This document shows positions 1 to 20,483 of a DNA stretch of 64,000 nucleotides, piece by piece. The translations under genes and the position numbers were made by a program. The notes below the pieces were generated by a model, which saw only the letters and a program-made list of their open reading frames with translations, searched no databases and was not told the origin of the DNA. Source of the stretch: Myxocyprinus asiaticus (lineage: Eukaryota > Chordata > Actinopteri > Cypriniformes > Catostomidae); NCBI RefSeq assembly GCF_019703515.2, contig NC_059393.1:15115001-15179000 (forward strand), given 5' to 3'. Every line of letters starts with the position of its first letter. Within the stretch, counting starts at the first letter, position 1.

Positions 1-97
1 TTAGAGTGATTTTTAGTGCATTGGTATGCAGTTGCTAGGGTGTTCTTCTTCTGAATGGTTTCTAGGGTATTGATTGTTAAGGTGTTTTTAGTGTTGT

Positions 98-129
<32 letters not shown>

Positions 130-1050
130 GCAAAGGAGGCCTTGGTTATCTGTCTGCTTTTTTTCAGTTTAATGTCCTTTAACTGATTACCCCACTGCAA
201 TGGCAACCTCAACCCAGGTCTACCCCTCCAAATTAAATTCTTTGGAAAGTCATCTTATATCACCCTTTGAACGTGCATTGAACTGTAAAACCACCCCATT
301 GGAAACAAAATAAAGGGATTGGGGATGGGAGAAGAGAGAGAGGGAGGGAGGGATGGATGAGGAAGGGAGGGCAAAGGAGGAGAATTATAATTCTTTGCAG
401 GCCTTTGGTATTAACCCAAACACCATCGCTGTCAGTGGCTCAGGGAGAAAAGCGTAAGGGCCAAACATTCAGTGTTAATTGGCACTTTGTTAGCTCTGAG
501 CCTTCCTTTTGTGAAAGGTGGAGGGGATAGAAGATGGGGAATGAGAGAGAGAGAGTTAGAGAGAGAGAGAAAGCCAGTTCTTGTTCTGGCTGGGCCTTGT
601 TGAGGGTATTTACGGTTCACTTCTTATCCTTTGTTAATTGGTCTTTCCCTCCTTTATGGAAGAGAGAGAGAGAGAAAGAAGAATTCATCTAACCCCCACC
701 CTGCCACCCTTGAGCCCTCCAAACATGAGAGGCGAAGAGAAGGGCTACGGCACAAAAAGTCGCACAGTATCATGCTCAGATACAGGGCAAAAACATGTCA
801 TGCCGGAATTATGCCTGCAGACACATTCAGATGACCACTAATTATTTCATCAATACATGACCACAATTACTCGCCAAGCCAATGGATAACCACACAAATG
901 ATTGCACAGTAACAAGTGGTAACATGCCATTGTTAACTTAAAGATCAATTTTCATTTGATCAAACTTCTAAAAATTTACTTTGTTGGTGTAATCTAATGT
1001 ATTCAGGTTGATTTAATCATTATACTTTTCTTTTTTCTTTTCTTTTTTAC
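1..1050. other. No gene recognised
   Basis: Holds a (TTTA)n run at 98-128 and several GA-rich purine tracts (325-380, 543-572, 659-680). Short ORFs are low-complexity. Nothing further seen. Confidence 0.6.
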
Positions 1051-1700
1051 TTCAAAGGAATGTTCTGAGTTCAATATAAATTGAGGTTAATCAACAGAAT
1101 TTGTGGCAAAATGTTGATTGCCCCAAATAATAATTACATTTACAGAAATGCACTGACAATGGAAGTGAATGGGGCCAATTCATAAACATTTTAATACACA
1201 CTGTTTCAAAAGTATAGCCACAAGACAAGACATAAACATTATAAACATCAACAGGATTTTAGTGTGGTAAAATTGCCTGTAACCTGGTAAACACAGTAAC
1301 AACGGTAAATCCCTGATTTTATTAGGCTAAAATCATATTAACACACATAATGTTTACGTGTTTTGGCTATACTCTTAAAATAGTGTGTATTTGAATGTTT
1401 ATGGGCTGGCCATTAACGTAAGTCTTTCGCTTAAAATGGAAATGAATGGGGCCAGTCGTAGTTGTAATATTAGATATAACTTTACACAGATAAGGTTAGT
1501 AACATTTATTATTATTTATTTAGTGTTTATCACACTAAAATCATGCAAACATTTATAATGTTGATATCTTGTGGCTATAATTTTGAAACAGTGAGTATTT
1601 ATCGCCTGGCCCAATTCATTTCCATTGTAAGAGCCTTACCGTAACCCTGTTTTCTTTAATACATTTTATATAAACAAGGGACAAATCGAAATTATTTTCT
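1051..1700. mobile_element. Long-inverted-repeat MITE, family 1, copy a
   Basis: Palindromic element: left arm TTCAAAGGAATGTTC... with caatggaagtgaatggggcc and the mirrored arm with ttcatttccattgtaagagc. Right end decayed. Family consensus ends look like TTAAAGGAATATTCC. Confidence 0.7.
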
Positions 1701-2381
1701 GTACTTTATATTATATTTTTATATATCATATATATATATATATATATGAAATTATATTTCAACATTGAAAGGTATGAGCAGTAAAAAAAGAAAACAAATA
1801 AACCCAAACAACCTTTGTTGTTTGCAACATCCACTGAAGAACAATTACGCCAAAACTTGCCCAGAACTCTGCTGTGGCAGATAAACTCAAACCTTTGCTT
1901 AACATTCATTGCTTCTGGTTTAACAATGAAAATACACAATTACACACACTCATAGTGTGTATTTGGGCCCGGAGGGAGAGAAAGGAAGAGGGCTGCGGCT
2001 TTGGCCCGCTTCACAGCTCTTGTGGCCTCTTCCACCCCTCTGCCGACTGTAAACAATAACAGTGGCTGTTCTGAAAGGACACAGGTGTCAACTATTGTGT
2101 GCATTTTGAAAAGCATGGAGAGGGGAGTTTGGGTGGCTAGAGGGTGGGCTAACATGCCCTTTTCATCTCCCTGGAACTATGAGCCCCCCAACCCCCCCTC
2201 CCCCACCACCACCAACATAACACCCATCAGCTAAGTATTACTATCCCTCAATGAACAGTACTGCTGTTGTTCCAGACCCTCATTTCCTGGGTCAAAATTC
2301 AGATGTGGAATGCTGTTTGGGAAAAGTTGACATTGGGTGTCTTTTAGAAAGCAGTGAGTTGGATGATAATGGTTGAACAGT

Positions 2382-2444
<63 letters not shown>
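2382..2444. repeat. (GATA)n microsatellite
   Basis: About fifteen uninterrupted tetranucleotide units. Confidence 0.95.
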
Positions 2445-2957
2445 TTGAAGTGGTGATGCTGGGAGAGTGTGGGGGAATTTATTGCTCAGCATTAGGAGCA
2501 CTAAACTGTTGCAGGTGTTACTGGCTGCTGTCCCAGCCAGCCGGGCCTGCTCCTTTCCCCCAGGAGGCCCCACCATGAGTGTGTATGTGGCCATGTGTGG
2601 GTGTGTGTCTGCGAAAGGAGGGGAAAGTGTGAGTAGAAGAGATAGAGGGTGTATGTGTAATGCATAAGAGTGTGCTTAAAGCAGGAAGAGGTTCTGGCTT
2701 TCTCCTTTTAAACCCATTCAAGTGCATGAGAACTGAAACAGACTGGTGTAATTTCAGTTTATCTGGCTCTTCAGTGAGGAATTCTAAATATTATGATCCA
2801 CCCCTGTTAATTGCAGTGAATTAATGTGGATTATCTCCCTAATGAGGGACTATCACTTGTAGTATTCAGAAAAGAAAAATATTGATTTTGGCGGTCACAA
2901 AACCAAACCACCTTCTGGTCAAACTTTTGAGACTGTGAAGAGGGAAGGTGCACGCTC

Positions 2958-2959
<2 letters not shown>

Positions 2960-2992
<33 letters not shown>
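2960..2992. repeat. Poly(T) tract
   Basis: About 32 consecutive T. A poly(C) tract is at 3507-3523. Confidence 0.9.
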
Positions 2993-2994
<2 letters not shown>

Positions 2995-3718
2995 CTATCA
3001 TCAAGGGACTACTGCCCTCTTGAGGACATATTGGGTTTAACATCCAAAGGATGTAGATTAGTAGAGAATCCCATAGGAATTTTCAGAGGGGTTTTCAGGT
3101 TAATTTTAGGGTTATACTTTCGAAAGAGTTTGCTAGTTGCATATTGCACATCAATCCATTTTATGTCTGTAATCTGACGTATTTCTGAGTGAAACAGGAT
3201 GTTTCACAATTAGAGGGGCAGGGGTTGATTTGATCCATAGGGAATAGACAGGATTGTGAAAAGTGGTCTCAAGTCTACAGGCTGGTGGGGACCTTGAAAC
3301 GGAATTGGTAACATCACCAGAAAAAAAAAAAAAAAGAAAAGAAAGAAGATGTCAGCCTTGCCTGAAAAGGGACGTTCTAACACAGTGTCTAAAACAATTT
3401 GGTGCTCCTGCACAAGGTGCTAAAAAACGGGAAACTGCAAAGCAGTCAATGATGTCCGTCTAGTGCGCTACATAGAACAACAATTGAAAAACAGTGCAGA
3501 AAGACACCCCCCCCCCCCCCCCACCCCACTTACTTTAGAAACTTTAGAAACTTTAGAAATCCCCCTTTCAGTCCAATGAAGAGACAAGCACTTGCCCACC
3601 CTAAACATGCCCTCAAAAGATTGCATCTTTGTACCGGCTCTGACAACCCATACAGAAATCAGATGGTCATTCAGTATATGCACATTATAGTTCATAATTT
3701 GAGCATATGTGTGCATAT

Positions 3719-4157
3719 TTAAAGGAATATTCCATGTTCAATACAAGTTAAGTTCAATCGACACCATTTGTGGCATAATGTTGATTACCACAAAAATGTA
3801 TTTAGAATCATCCCTCCTTTTCTTAAAAAAAGCAAAAATCGAGGTTACCTTGAGAAACTTACAGTAGACGTGAATGAGGCCAATTTCTGGAGGGTTTAAA
3901 GGCAGAAATGTGAAGCTAATAATTTTATAAAAGCACTTACATTATTTCTTCTGTTAAAACTCATGTATTATTTGAGCTGTAAAGTTGAATAAATCATATT
4001 TTTACAGTCATTTTAAGGTTTTGGGTGTGTTGACATTGCATCGTCATGGTAAAGTAGTAGTAAAATTGGACTTAACTTTAAACAGAAAAGGTTAGTAAGT
4101 GATTTTATCACACTAAAACTCTTACACGCATATTGTTTATGTTTTGTGGCTATACTT
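3719..4157. mobile_element. MITE family 1, copy b, left part (split)
   Basis: Starts TTAAAGGAATATTCCATGTT and matches the copy at 18645-19275 up to ggctatactt, then is interrupted. The missing right arm resumes at 8919. Confidence 0.8.
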
Positions 4158-5258
4158 TTTAGTTCACCCCAAAATGAAAATTCAGTCATTGTTCATTCAC
4201 CCCTGTGTTGTTATCAACCAATCCACCTTTTTCCTGAACGCAGAAGTGTTCCAACATTCGACTGTTTTCAATTTCCGGTCTCCAGTGTTTTCACTCGCAT
4301 TGGCGTATATTCTTAGCGGGCTGTGTAATGTTTAAGGTGCCAAACATGCCGATACTTCACAGAGTCGAGATGACCGTTTAAAAAAAAAAAAAGAAAGAAA
4401 GAAGTGTGTATGACATGAAACGATGGTCCGTGGTTAGTTACGTTGATATCATTAATTATTCTGAGTTGTTATTACAGTGCAACAGCTGCACATGTTGAGC
4501 CCAAAATTCATTTTTACTCCAGTAACCAGTAAATGGTTTTTGATCTCCTCTTGATCGCTCGTTTTGGCAGTTTTTACTTGGTGTCTCGAGACCAGAAATA
4601 CAATACAGGCAATTAGAATCATCATGGCGCCGCCCAGTGGTTGCTCAGGAAAACTGTGGATATGTCTTTCTTTTTCTTAACACAAAGTGAAATTTTTATT
4701 TTTTTTAAAAAAAAATTTTAAATAAAAAAATTACAAATTGTGCTCGGTGATGTCATACAATGGCAGTTTATGGTGACAAACTCTTCAAGCTACAAAAGGA
4801 CGCAAAAGTATAATTCATAATATAAATTATTCCATGAAACCCACGATTGTTATGAAAGCATACGATGATGCTTGGTGAGAAACAAACCAAAATCATATGT
4901 ATTATTTAGTGAAACTGTTGACCAGCCATTGCTCTCCTCTGCGCGTTCATGAGACCGCACGAAGTACATATACATACCACATCTCTGCGCATGAGCGCAA
5001 GGTTTTTTAGAATACGACTGAGAAAGTAGTCGGATTCAAACGCTTAAATAACTAATATTTTTATTTTAATCGGATTATTTTAGGTCTACACCACCCCCTT
5101 CAATCGGATGGAAATTTCATTCGGATACAGCTCATTCAGATCATTTTTGTGTTTAGGACATAAAGGCTTTTCAATCCGATTGAGCTATCAGTCAGATTCT
5201 AAACGGATTATTTGGTTGCATGTAAACGTGGTCAATGTGAACATGCACAGTAAATATA

Positions 5259-5779
5259 CAGTACTGTGCAAAAGTTTTAGGCACTTGTGAAAAACTTTCA
5301 AAGTGAGGATTTCTTAAAAAAATAATGGCATAAAGAGTTTTCATTAACGTCATACAAAGTCCAGTAAACAGAAAAAGAGCTAAATCAATATTTTGTGTGA
5401 ACACTTTTGCCTTCAAAACAGCCCCAATTCTTCTACAGACACCTGGACACAGTTCTTCTTGGTTGTTGGCAGATAGGAAGTTCCAAGCTTCTTGGAGAAT
5501 TCGCCACAGTTCTTTTATTTATTTAGGCTGTCTCAGTTACTTCTGTCTCTTCGTGTAATCCCAGACTGACCCAATGTTCAGTGGGGGGTTCTGTGAGGGA
5601 CATGCCATCTGTTGCAGGGCTCCCTGTTCTTCTATTCTATTCTATTTGCAAAAGTAATGTTTGGGAGTATAAAATGTATTTTTCCTATTGACACACTAAA
5701 GTAGCAGATATAAATAACCATCTTAAGACAGATGTTTTTGTGAAACATCTTATGTGCCTAAGACTTCTGCACAGTACTG
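5259..5779 (-). mobile_element. Short Tc1-derived element (521 bp)
   Basis: TA-flanked; ends CAGTACTGTGCAAAAGTTTT and complement. The interior keeps only a transposase C-terminus on the minus strand (ELWRILQEAWNFLSANNQ), with a stop upstream. Confidence 0.75.
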
Positions 5780-6859
5780 TATAGGAATGCATTAATTAAT
5801 GTTAATGAATAGAATTGTATTGCACAGAGATAACAAAATAAAATTTAACAAAATATATATTAAAATGAAGCTAAATGACCCACAGATGTGTTTGAGTTTA
5901 AAGTTATTCAAAATAACTAACATGTTTTTTCTACTTTTGAGGAAATGTGCTACGAGTTTCCTCATATGTGGACATCTGATTATCAGGGTGCTGGCGCACG
6001 AAAAATGAATGGATTTTTTAACACGGCATATCAAACAAAACTAGAGACTCTCCTCTTTACAACCAAATAGGTTTCAATGAAATAATGTAGAGATTTCTTA
6101 CCAGAGGCACTTTTGTTGGCACTGCATCCGTAGGAGCGCTTCAAGGTAATCAACGCCATGTTGTTGTGTCACACGAGTCAGTGCGGCAGAAGTTTAACCA
6201 TTTAAATGACAGTCTAGAGTCTTGTGAACAGTATTCAATCGTTTTTATTCATTTAAATTATGTGTTGCGTATAGCGAAGTCAAATTACAATGTCCACGCA
6301 TGTGGACGTGGGGTCACACGAGGATAAGGGTGAGTAAATGATAAGAGAATTTTCATTTTTGGGTCAACTATCCCTTTAAGTGACAATTTTTTCATTTGTG
6401 CAGAGATCAAACACATTTGCATGGCCTATTTATCATGAATGCCTTAAAGTGATGCTTCTGTGCATTTTCTGCAGTTCTGGTAGTATTTAAAATGGACTAA
6501 ATTGCCTTTTCTATGTCTTGTCTTTCTGTGCTGTTCTTTAGGTATGAAGCTGAGGAGTCTGTACAGGCCCAGGAATGAGTGCTTTTTATCCAGATTTATT
6601 TCAGAGGTTAATCCTGTCTTTTTGTCTTGATGTAATCAACTTTAATAAAAACATGATTTACACATTTTGATGATTTGAAGTCATTTTCATCATAGTTCAA
6701 ATATTACGTTATGTAATTTCTTCCACATTAAAATATTAAAGCTATAGACAAATTCAGCTGACTTTAGGCATTCTTGGTTTGGTCAGGCACAGGTTTACAA
6801 AAACAATGTATCAGAGTTGGAGTGGTTCAAAAGTGCAGAGTACCACATCAGTCAGGTTA

Positions 6860-7110
6860 TTTCATTAAAAGGGGGCCATTGTGGGTCCAGCAAGACCACA
6901 GTTTGTAGCCCACCTTGGCCCCATTGTTAGCACCCATTTGGGACCCAAGTGGGCCCATATAATGAACATTCACATGGCCCCATTTAGTGTCCACAATGTC
7001 CCCATCTTTTGCCCACATGGAGCCCATGTGGAGCCGATGGAAAAAGAAATTCTGAGCCCCATTTGGGTTGCCCATGCAGAGCCCACGTAACAGCCCATCA
7101 AAAACCCACA
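6860..7110. repeat. Degenerate CCCAT/GGCCC minisatellite-like stretch
   Basis: Repeated short blocks such as gggcccata, ggccccat, cccatttggg and gcccatgtgg spaced about 20-30 bases. Short ORFs here (GAQ/MGP-rich) result from the repeat. Confidence 0.45.
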
Positions 7111-7136
7111 TGTAAATGTTGGCTGGCTGCACACAA

Positions 7137-7705
7137 ACCAGAAAACCAAACTTACTAAATATGTCTGATGAGTTTGTAGTCGGAGAATAGATGAATTTGT
7201 ATGACCAGCCTCATTTGTTTGACCGGAGTACTCAATTAAACAGAGAGACAGAGGAAGCGGGAATGTCTTTTCTCCATTCTGAACTAGTGAGCAATTGTGA
7301 CAGACCTCCGACTGAAGAGAGTGATACAAAATCAAGTAGTTTTTAACTGGCTAGTGAGATACAGTCTTCAATATCTGTTACGTGAACATTTTTGGACTGG
7401 TGCCAGTACATGGGGTTTCCCGCAGCAATGTGAAAATTGAAACCAAGTGATCGACAGAATGTACTGTCGCTTGTCACAGCTGGTTAGGACAAAAACTCTG
7501 ATTAGCATAGAACCTATACTTGTTATCATGTCGTTTGTCGTCAGGTTAGGACACGGTGTGACTGTAGCTGCCTTCAGCCTCTGTCTATCTCTCTGTTTAA
7601 TTGAGAAGTCTGTTTCAAATAAATAATGCTGGGCATAGAAATGCATCTATTCTCCCACTACAAACTCATCAGACATATTTAGTAATTCGGTTCTCTGGTG
7701 TTCTG
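7137..7705. mobile_element. Palindromic MITE with about 56-bp terminal inverted repeats
   Basis: Left end accagaaaaccaaacttact to about 7198 is mirrored at 7643-7705; a second inverted pair (caattaaacagagagacaga) is internal. No coding sequence. Confidence 0.75.
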
Positions 7706-7989
7706 TTGTTCCTATCGCTGTGGTGGACCTGTTTTTAGATAAACAAAACGAGATTTCACTTGAACGCTCCATTTCGCCTTGAGAACGCGCATTAGCTGTA
7801 CAAGCCGTGACAATTTAGTGTTTTAATGTAATCTGAGGTAAAGAAGCTCAGTTTATGATACCAGCAATGTCAGATTTTACTGCTGATTTGAAATATGTTC
7901 TTTGATCGTAATCTTGACCAACCGTTTTTGAGAATTCAGTTTTCCCCCATTCAAGTAGATAGGTGCTGCACTGTTAAGACTGGAAAAAA

Positions 7990-8585
7990 GCTGTGTCCCA
8001 AATGACACACAATACACTATGCACTCAGCCATGTAGTGTATGAATTTTCCAAGTGTAGTATAGTTCCAAATGGAGCACTTAATTTTTTTTTTTACTACAC
8101 GGAAGTGTTTAACAGCTGACAGAAGTGATGTTTAAAATGCATGTGATGTGTTGCAACTAGCTTTAGCACGTTAGCAAACCTCAGTTTAACACTGAGAATC
8201 AAAGGGGCTTTAGAAGAATGGCAAAGAGCAAAGCATGGCCATCAAAGGATGTGAACCCAGCTTGGGGTGATGGTAAAGCATTCAACTCACATTTGTAAGG
8301 TGCTGTATCCACTGAAGTTTTGCCAGCTGCTACATTCTTCATTGTTCACAACTGTTTTGTCAGAACAGCAGCGCAGCCAGGTAATTCCCGCTATCTACGG
8401 CAAGCTGTGTGCGTTGAGTGCATGAAGTGTCCAACATTCCACACTCGTTTTTGACGGTTGAAAAAGTGCATCATCCGGGTACTTAAAGTACACTTCTTTT
8501 TTCTGCATTTTCAGTGTAAACTTACTACTCGCACTACAAAATGGCGTAGAATAGTGCAGAAGTGTGTTGTTTGGGACGCACCTAC
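7990..8585. mobile_element. MITE with GTGTCCCAAA-type ends
   Basis: Left GCTGTGTCCCAAATGACACA and right GTGTGTTGTTTGGGACGCAC are inverted; interior has paired agtgtagta/tactacac arms. Resembles hAT/PIF-type non-autonomous repeats of fish. Confidence 0.65.
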
Positions 8586-8918
8586 AGTCTCCTGGGAGCA
8601 TTCCAAAGATGGCCACCAGTGGACTGACTTGCTAGAAAGATTTTGATAATACATTAGATTTCGGTTTGTTTCCCACCAAATCTCATCGTATGCTTTCATA
8701 ACAATCATGAGTCTCATGGAATTATTTATTAAACTTCCGAATAATACTTTTGCATTCTTTTTAAGCTTAAAGATGTGGTCACCATAAACTGCCACAACAT
8801 TTTTTCACAATTTCTCCTTTTGTATTAAGAAAAAGAAAGAAAGTCAAATGGGATTATAGCAACACAGGGGTGAGTAAACAATGACTGAATTTTCATTTTG
8901 GGGTGATCTATCCCTTTA

Positions 8919-9069
8919 ACGTTCAAAAATTGGCACCCATTCACTTCCATTTAAGTGCCTCACTGTAACCCAGAGGGGCAAGTCAAAATCATTTTTTGTG
9001 GTAATCAATATTATGCCACAAATGCTGTCGATTGAGCTTAACTTGTATTAAACCCGGTACATTCCTTTA
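8919..9069. mobile_element. MITE family 1, copy b, right part (split)
   Basis: Resumes with gttcaaaaattggcacccat, runs through the right arm (gctgtcgattgagcttaact) and ends at cattcctttaa. Together with 3719-4157 it makes one element. Confidence 0.78.
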
Positions 9070-9209
9070 AATTTCTCTAGTATTTGAAAAAACTTTTACA
9101 TTTATAAAAAAAGGCCATTTTATAGTATTTTTAAATATGTTACATATATGTACAAGTATGTGACTTTTATATTAGTGAAAACTATATATGTATACATGTA
9201 TTTCATATA

Positions 9210-10793
9210 CAGGTGCATCTCAATAAATTAGAATGTCGTGGAAAAGTTCATTTATTTCAGTAATTCAACTCAAATTGTGAAACTCGTGTATCAAATAAAT
9301 TCAATGCACACAGACTGAAGTAGTTTAAGTCTTTGGTTCTTTTAATTGTGATGATTTTGGCTCACATTTAACAAAAACCCACCAATTCACTATCTCAAAA
9401 AATTAGAATATGGTGACATGCCAATCAGCTAATCAACTCAAAACATCTGCAAAGGTTTCCTGAGCCTTCAAAATGGTCTCTCAGTTTGGTTCACTAGGCT
9501 ACACAATCATGGGGAAGACTGCTGATCTGACAGTTGTCCAGAAGACAATCATTGACACCCTTCACAAGGAGGGTAAGCCACAAACATTCATTGCCAAAGA
9601 AGCTGGCTGTTCACAGAGAGCTGTATCCAAGCATGTTAACAGAAAGTTGAGTGGAAGGAAAAAGTGTGGAAGAAAAAGATGCACAACCAACCGAGAGAAC
9701 CGCAGCCTTATGAGGATTGCCCAGCAAAATCGATTCAAGAATTTGGGTGAACTTCACAAGGAATGGACTGAGGCTGGGGTCAAGGCATCAAGAGCCACCA
9801 CACACAGACATGTCAAGGAATTTGGCTACAGTTGTCGTATTCCTCTTGTTAAGCCACTCCTGAACCACAGACAACATCAGAGGCGTCTTACCTGGGCTAA
9901 GGAGAAGAAGAACTGGACTGTTGCCCAGTGTTCCAAAGTCCTCTTTTCAGATGAGAGCAAGTTTTGTATTTCATTTGGAACCCAAGGTCCTAGAGTCTGG
10001 AGGAAGGGTGGAGAAGCTCATAGCCCAAGTTGCTTGAAGTCCAGTGTTAAGTTTCCACAGTCTGTGATGATTTGGGGTGCAATGTCATCTGCTGGTGTTG
10101 GTCCATTGTGTTTTTTGAAAACCAAAGTCACTGCACCCGTTTACCAAGAAATTTTGGAGCACTTCATGCTTCCTTCTGCTGACCAGCTTTTTAAAGATGC
10201 TGATTTCATTTTCCAGCAGGATTTGGCACCTGCCCACACTGCCAAAAGCACCAAAAGTTGGTTAAATGACCATGGTGTTGGTGTGCTTGACTGGCCAGCA
10301 AACTCACCAGACCTGAACCCCATAGAGAATCTATGGGGTATTGCCAAGAGGAAAATGAGAAACAAGAGACCAAAAAATGCAGATGAGCTGAAGGCCACTG
10401 TCAAAGAAACCTGGGCTTCCATACCACCTCAGCAGTGCCACAAACTGATCACCTCCATGCCATGCCGAATTGAGGCAGTAATTAAAGCAAAATGCACCCC
10501 TACCAAGTATTGAGTACATATACAGTAAATTAACATACTTTCCAGAAGGCCAACAATTCACTAAAAATGTTTTTTTTATTGGTCTTATGATGTATTCTAA
10601 TTTTTTGAGATAGTGAATTGGTGGGTTTTTGTTAAATGTGAGCCAAAATCATCACAATTAAAAGAACCAAAGACTTAAACTACTTCAGTCTGTGTGCATT
10701 GAATTTATTTAATACACGAGTTTCACAATTTGAGTTGAATTACTGAAATAAATGAACTTTTCCACGACATTCTAATTTATTGAGATGCACCTG
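9210..10793 (+). mobile_element. Complete Tc1/mariner transposon, copy 1
   Basis: 1584 bases flanked by TA on both sides. Terminal inverted repeats of about 200 bases start CAGGTGCATCTCAATAAATT and end with the reverse complement. Contains one uninterrupted transposase ORF in the sense direction. Near-identical in family to the element at 30730-32307. Confidence 0.93.
9473..10513 (+). CDS. Tc1-family transposase, intact DD34E
   Basis: 346 residues, TGA stop, no frameshift. Order: N-terminal paired-type helix-turn-helix region (about residues 14-60), a basic GRPR/AT-hook-like stretch GRKKCGRKRC at 61-70, second HTH to about 125, then the catalytic domain with Asp160 (FSDESKF), Asp250 (QQDLAPAHTA) and Glu285 (LNPIENLW). 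Spacing between Asp250 and Glu285 is 34 residues (DD34E), as in Tc1. A downstream Met at residue 13 (MGKTADLT) is the more usual family start, so true length may be 334. It would cut and paste elements bearing matching ends at TA sites. All catalytic residues are present, so activity is possible, not shown. Confidence 0.9.
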   Translation: MVSQFGSLGYTIMGKTADLTVVQKTIIDTLHKEGKPQTFIAKEAGCSQRAVSKHVNRKLSGRKKCGRKRCTTNRENRSLMRIAQQNRFKNLGELHKEWTEAGVKASRATTHRHVKEFGYSCRIPLVKPLLNHRQHQRRLTWAKEKKNWTVAQCSKVLFSDESKFCISFGTQGPRVWRKGGEAHSPSCLKSSVKFPQSVMIWGAMSSAGVGPLCFLKTKVTAPVYQEILEHFMLPSADQLFKDADFIFQQDLAPAHTAKSTKSWLNDHGVGVLDWPANSPDLNPIENLWGIAKRKMRNKRPKNADELKATVKETWASIPPQQCHKLITSMPCRIEAVIKAKCTPTKY

Positions 10794-11044
10794 TATGTGT
10801 TTTGCATTTATTGCCTGATATCAGATTTCTGAATGGGGCAAAAACATGTTCTATGTGAAATGCAACTAATTAAATATTAAGAAAGTAAATGAGTCAATTT
10901 TATGTTTATTCACAGTAATGTCCGATTCAATTACAGTTGTATATTTATGTAAACACATACTTATCTAGTCATATCTAGACACATCTAAACATACTTACAG
11001 CATGTTACAGATGGTTAAAAAACAGAATATTCTTTTAAAATAAA

Positions 11045-11245
11045 TGGTAACACTTCACAATAAGGTTCCATTTGTTATCAACATTAGTTACCACAAACTA
11101 ACAATTAACTTTTAAAACATTTATTAATATTGGTTAATGTTAATTTCAACATATACTATTTTTAAAATCAAAAGTTATATTTGTTAACATTGGTTTATGC
11201 ACTATATCATTAACTAATAATGAACAATTATATTTTTATTAACAA
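11045..11245. mobile_element. MITE family 4 (GGTAACACTT type), partial
   Basis: Starts ggtaacacttcacaataagg and runs into TTAACAT-rich palindromic sequence; matches the full copy at 56395-56706 but lacks the right end. Confidence 0.65.
11235..11240 (-). terminator. Likely polyadenylation signal of hsd11b1l
   Basis: An AATAAA hexamer on the minus strand lies about 130 bases after the hsd11b1l stop codon, at the edge of a partial MITE copy (11045-11245). The short 3' UTR would therefore end in, or next to, repeat-derived sequence. Confidence 0.5.
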
Positions 11246-11368
11246 GCTAATTGGCTCGGTGTGTCTGAGCACATGCCCTGACTGCTAGTCCACACCTCCA
11301 GCAACTGATTCCATGTTGATGCCTCCTCCCACACAAAGATTCCCACAAGGATTAAGTGGTTCCATAAT

Positions 11369-20046
<8,678 letters not shown>

Positions 20047-20149
20047 TGGCGGATCTGAAAGTGGATTCGGAGGTGGATTATTACGAAAATGTGAACTCGA
20101 ACCGATCAACTGAATTCATTTGCGTCTGTAAGCAAAGAACCGGCAAAAC

Positions 20150-20215
20150 CGGATCGCATAAATAGTTGTTTTCTTTTATGTAAATGGCACAGAAAGTCAG
20201 GAGGCGGAGCCGCAT
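20150..20215 (-). promoter_or_regulatory. Candidate hsd11b1l core promoter
   Basis: About 110-165 bases upstream of the start codon on the minus strand there is a TATA-like CTATTTATGC and, further upstream, a GC-box-like CTCCGCCTCC. Position and order fit a core promoter; no transcript evidence is available here. Confidence 0.3.
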
Positions 20216-20385
20216 GCCAAAGTACAAACAGATTTCACAGCAGCTGAAAATCTTGGGTGTGATAAATGCTCACTTTGATAAATATTATTAGTATTTTGGC
20301 GGTATTATTTGTAACAAAAATTTTACTTACATTTGTTTGGCATATTTGTTGAGTTTATCATTTTTACTAAAACGTCCGGCTTTTT

Positions 20386-20420
<35 letters not shown>

Positions 20421-20483
20421 CAAAGTAAATATTAAGGAATCATTTTCAGCAACTTCTGCATGGTTAAACGATTGAGTTGCTTT

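Larger units (their letters stand above)
1701..3718. other. No gene recognised
   Basis: Contains a TA run (1727-1747), the GATA repeat, the poly(T), and a C-rich stretch near 2180-2215. ORFs of 60-100 codons show no domain or splice context. Confidence 0.6.
4158..8918. mobile_element. Composite insertion bounded by inverted 'ttcaccc' ends (MITE family 2), with nested elements
   Basis: Outer ends are inverted: left tcaccccaaaatgaaaattc / cagtcattgttcattcaccc (from 4163), right the complement near 8870-8918 (gagtaaacaatgactgaatt). Matching inner arms are at about 4765-4920 and 8630-8805. Inside lie a MITE family 5 fragment (4370-4680), the Tc1 remnant 5259-5779, a solo family 2 end (6312-6379), and the palindromic elements at 7137 and 7990. 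No gene found. Confidence 0.6.

Noticed and set aside
2292..2594. 100-codon minus-strand ORF.
   Set aside because: Core is the GATA repeat (LSIYLSIY); no domain or splice context.
6540..6650. Possible terminal exon: AG acceptor, short frame ending EAEESVQAQE then stop, and AATAAA at 6644.
   Set aside because: No upstream coding exon was found and the site lies inside the nested transposon stack, so the match to an exon is probably chance.
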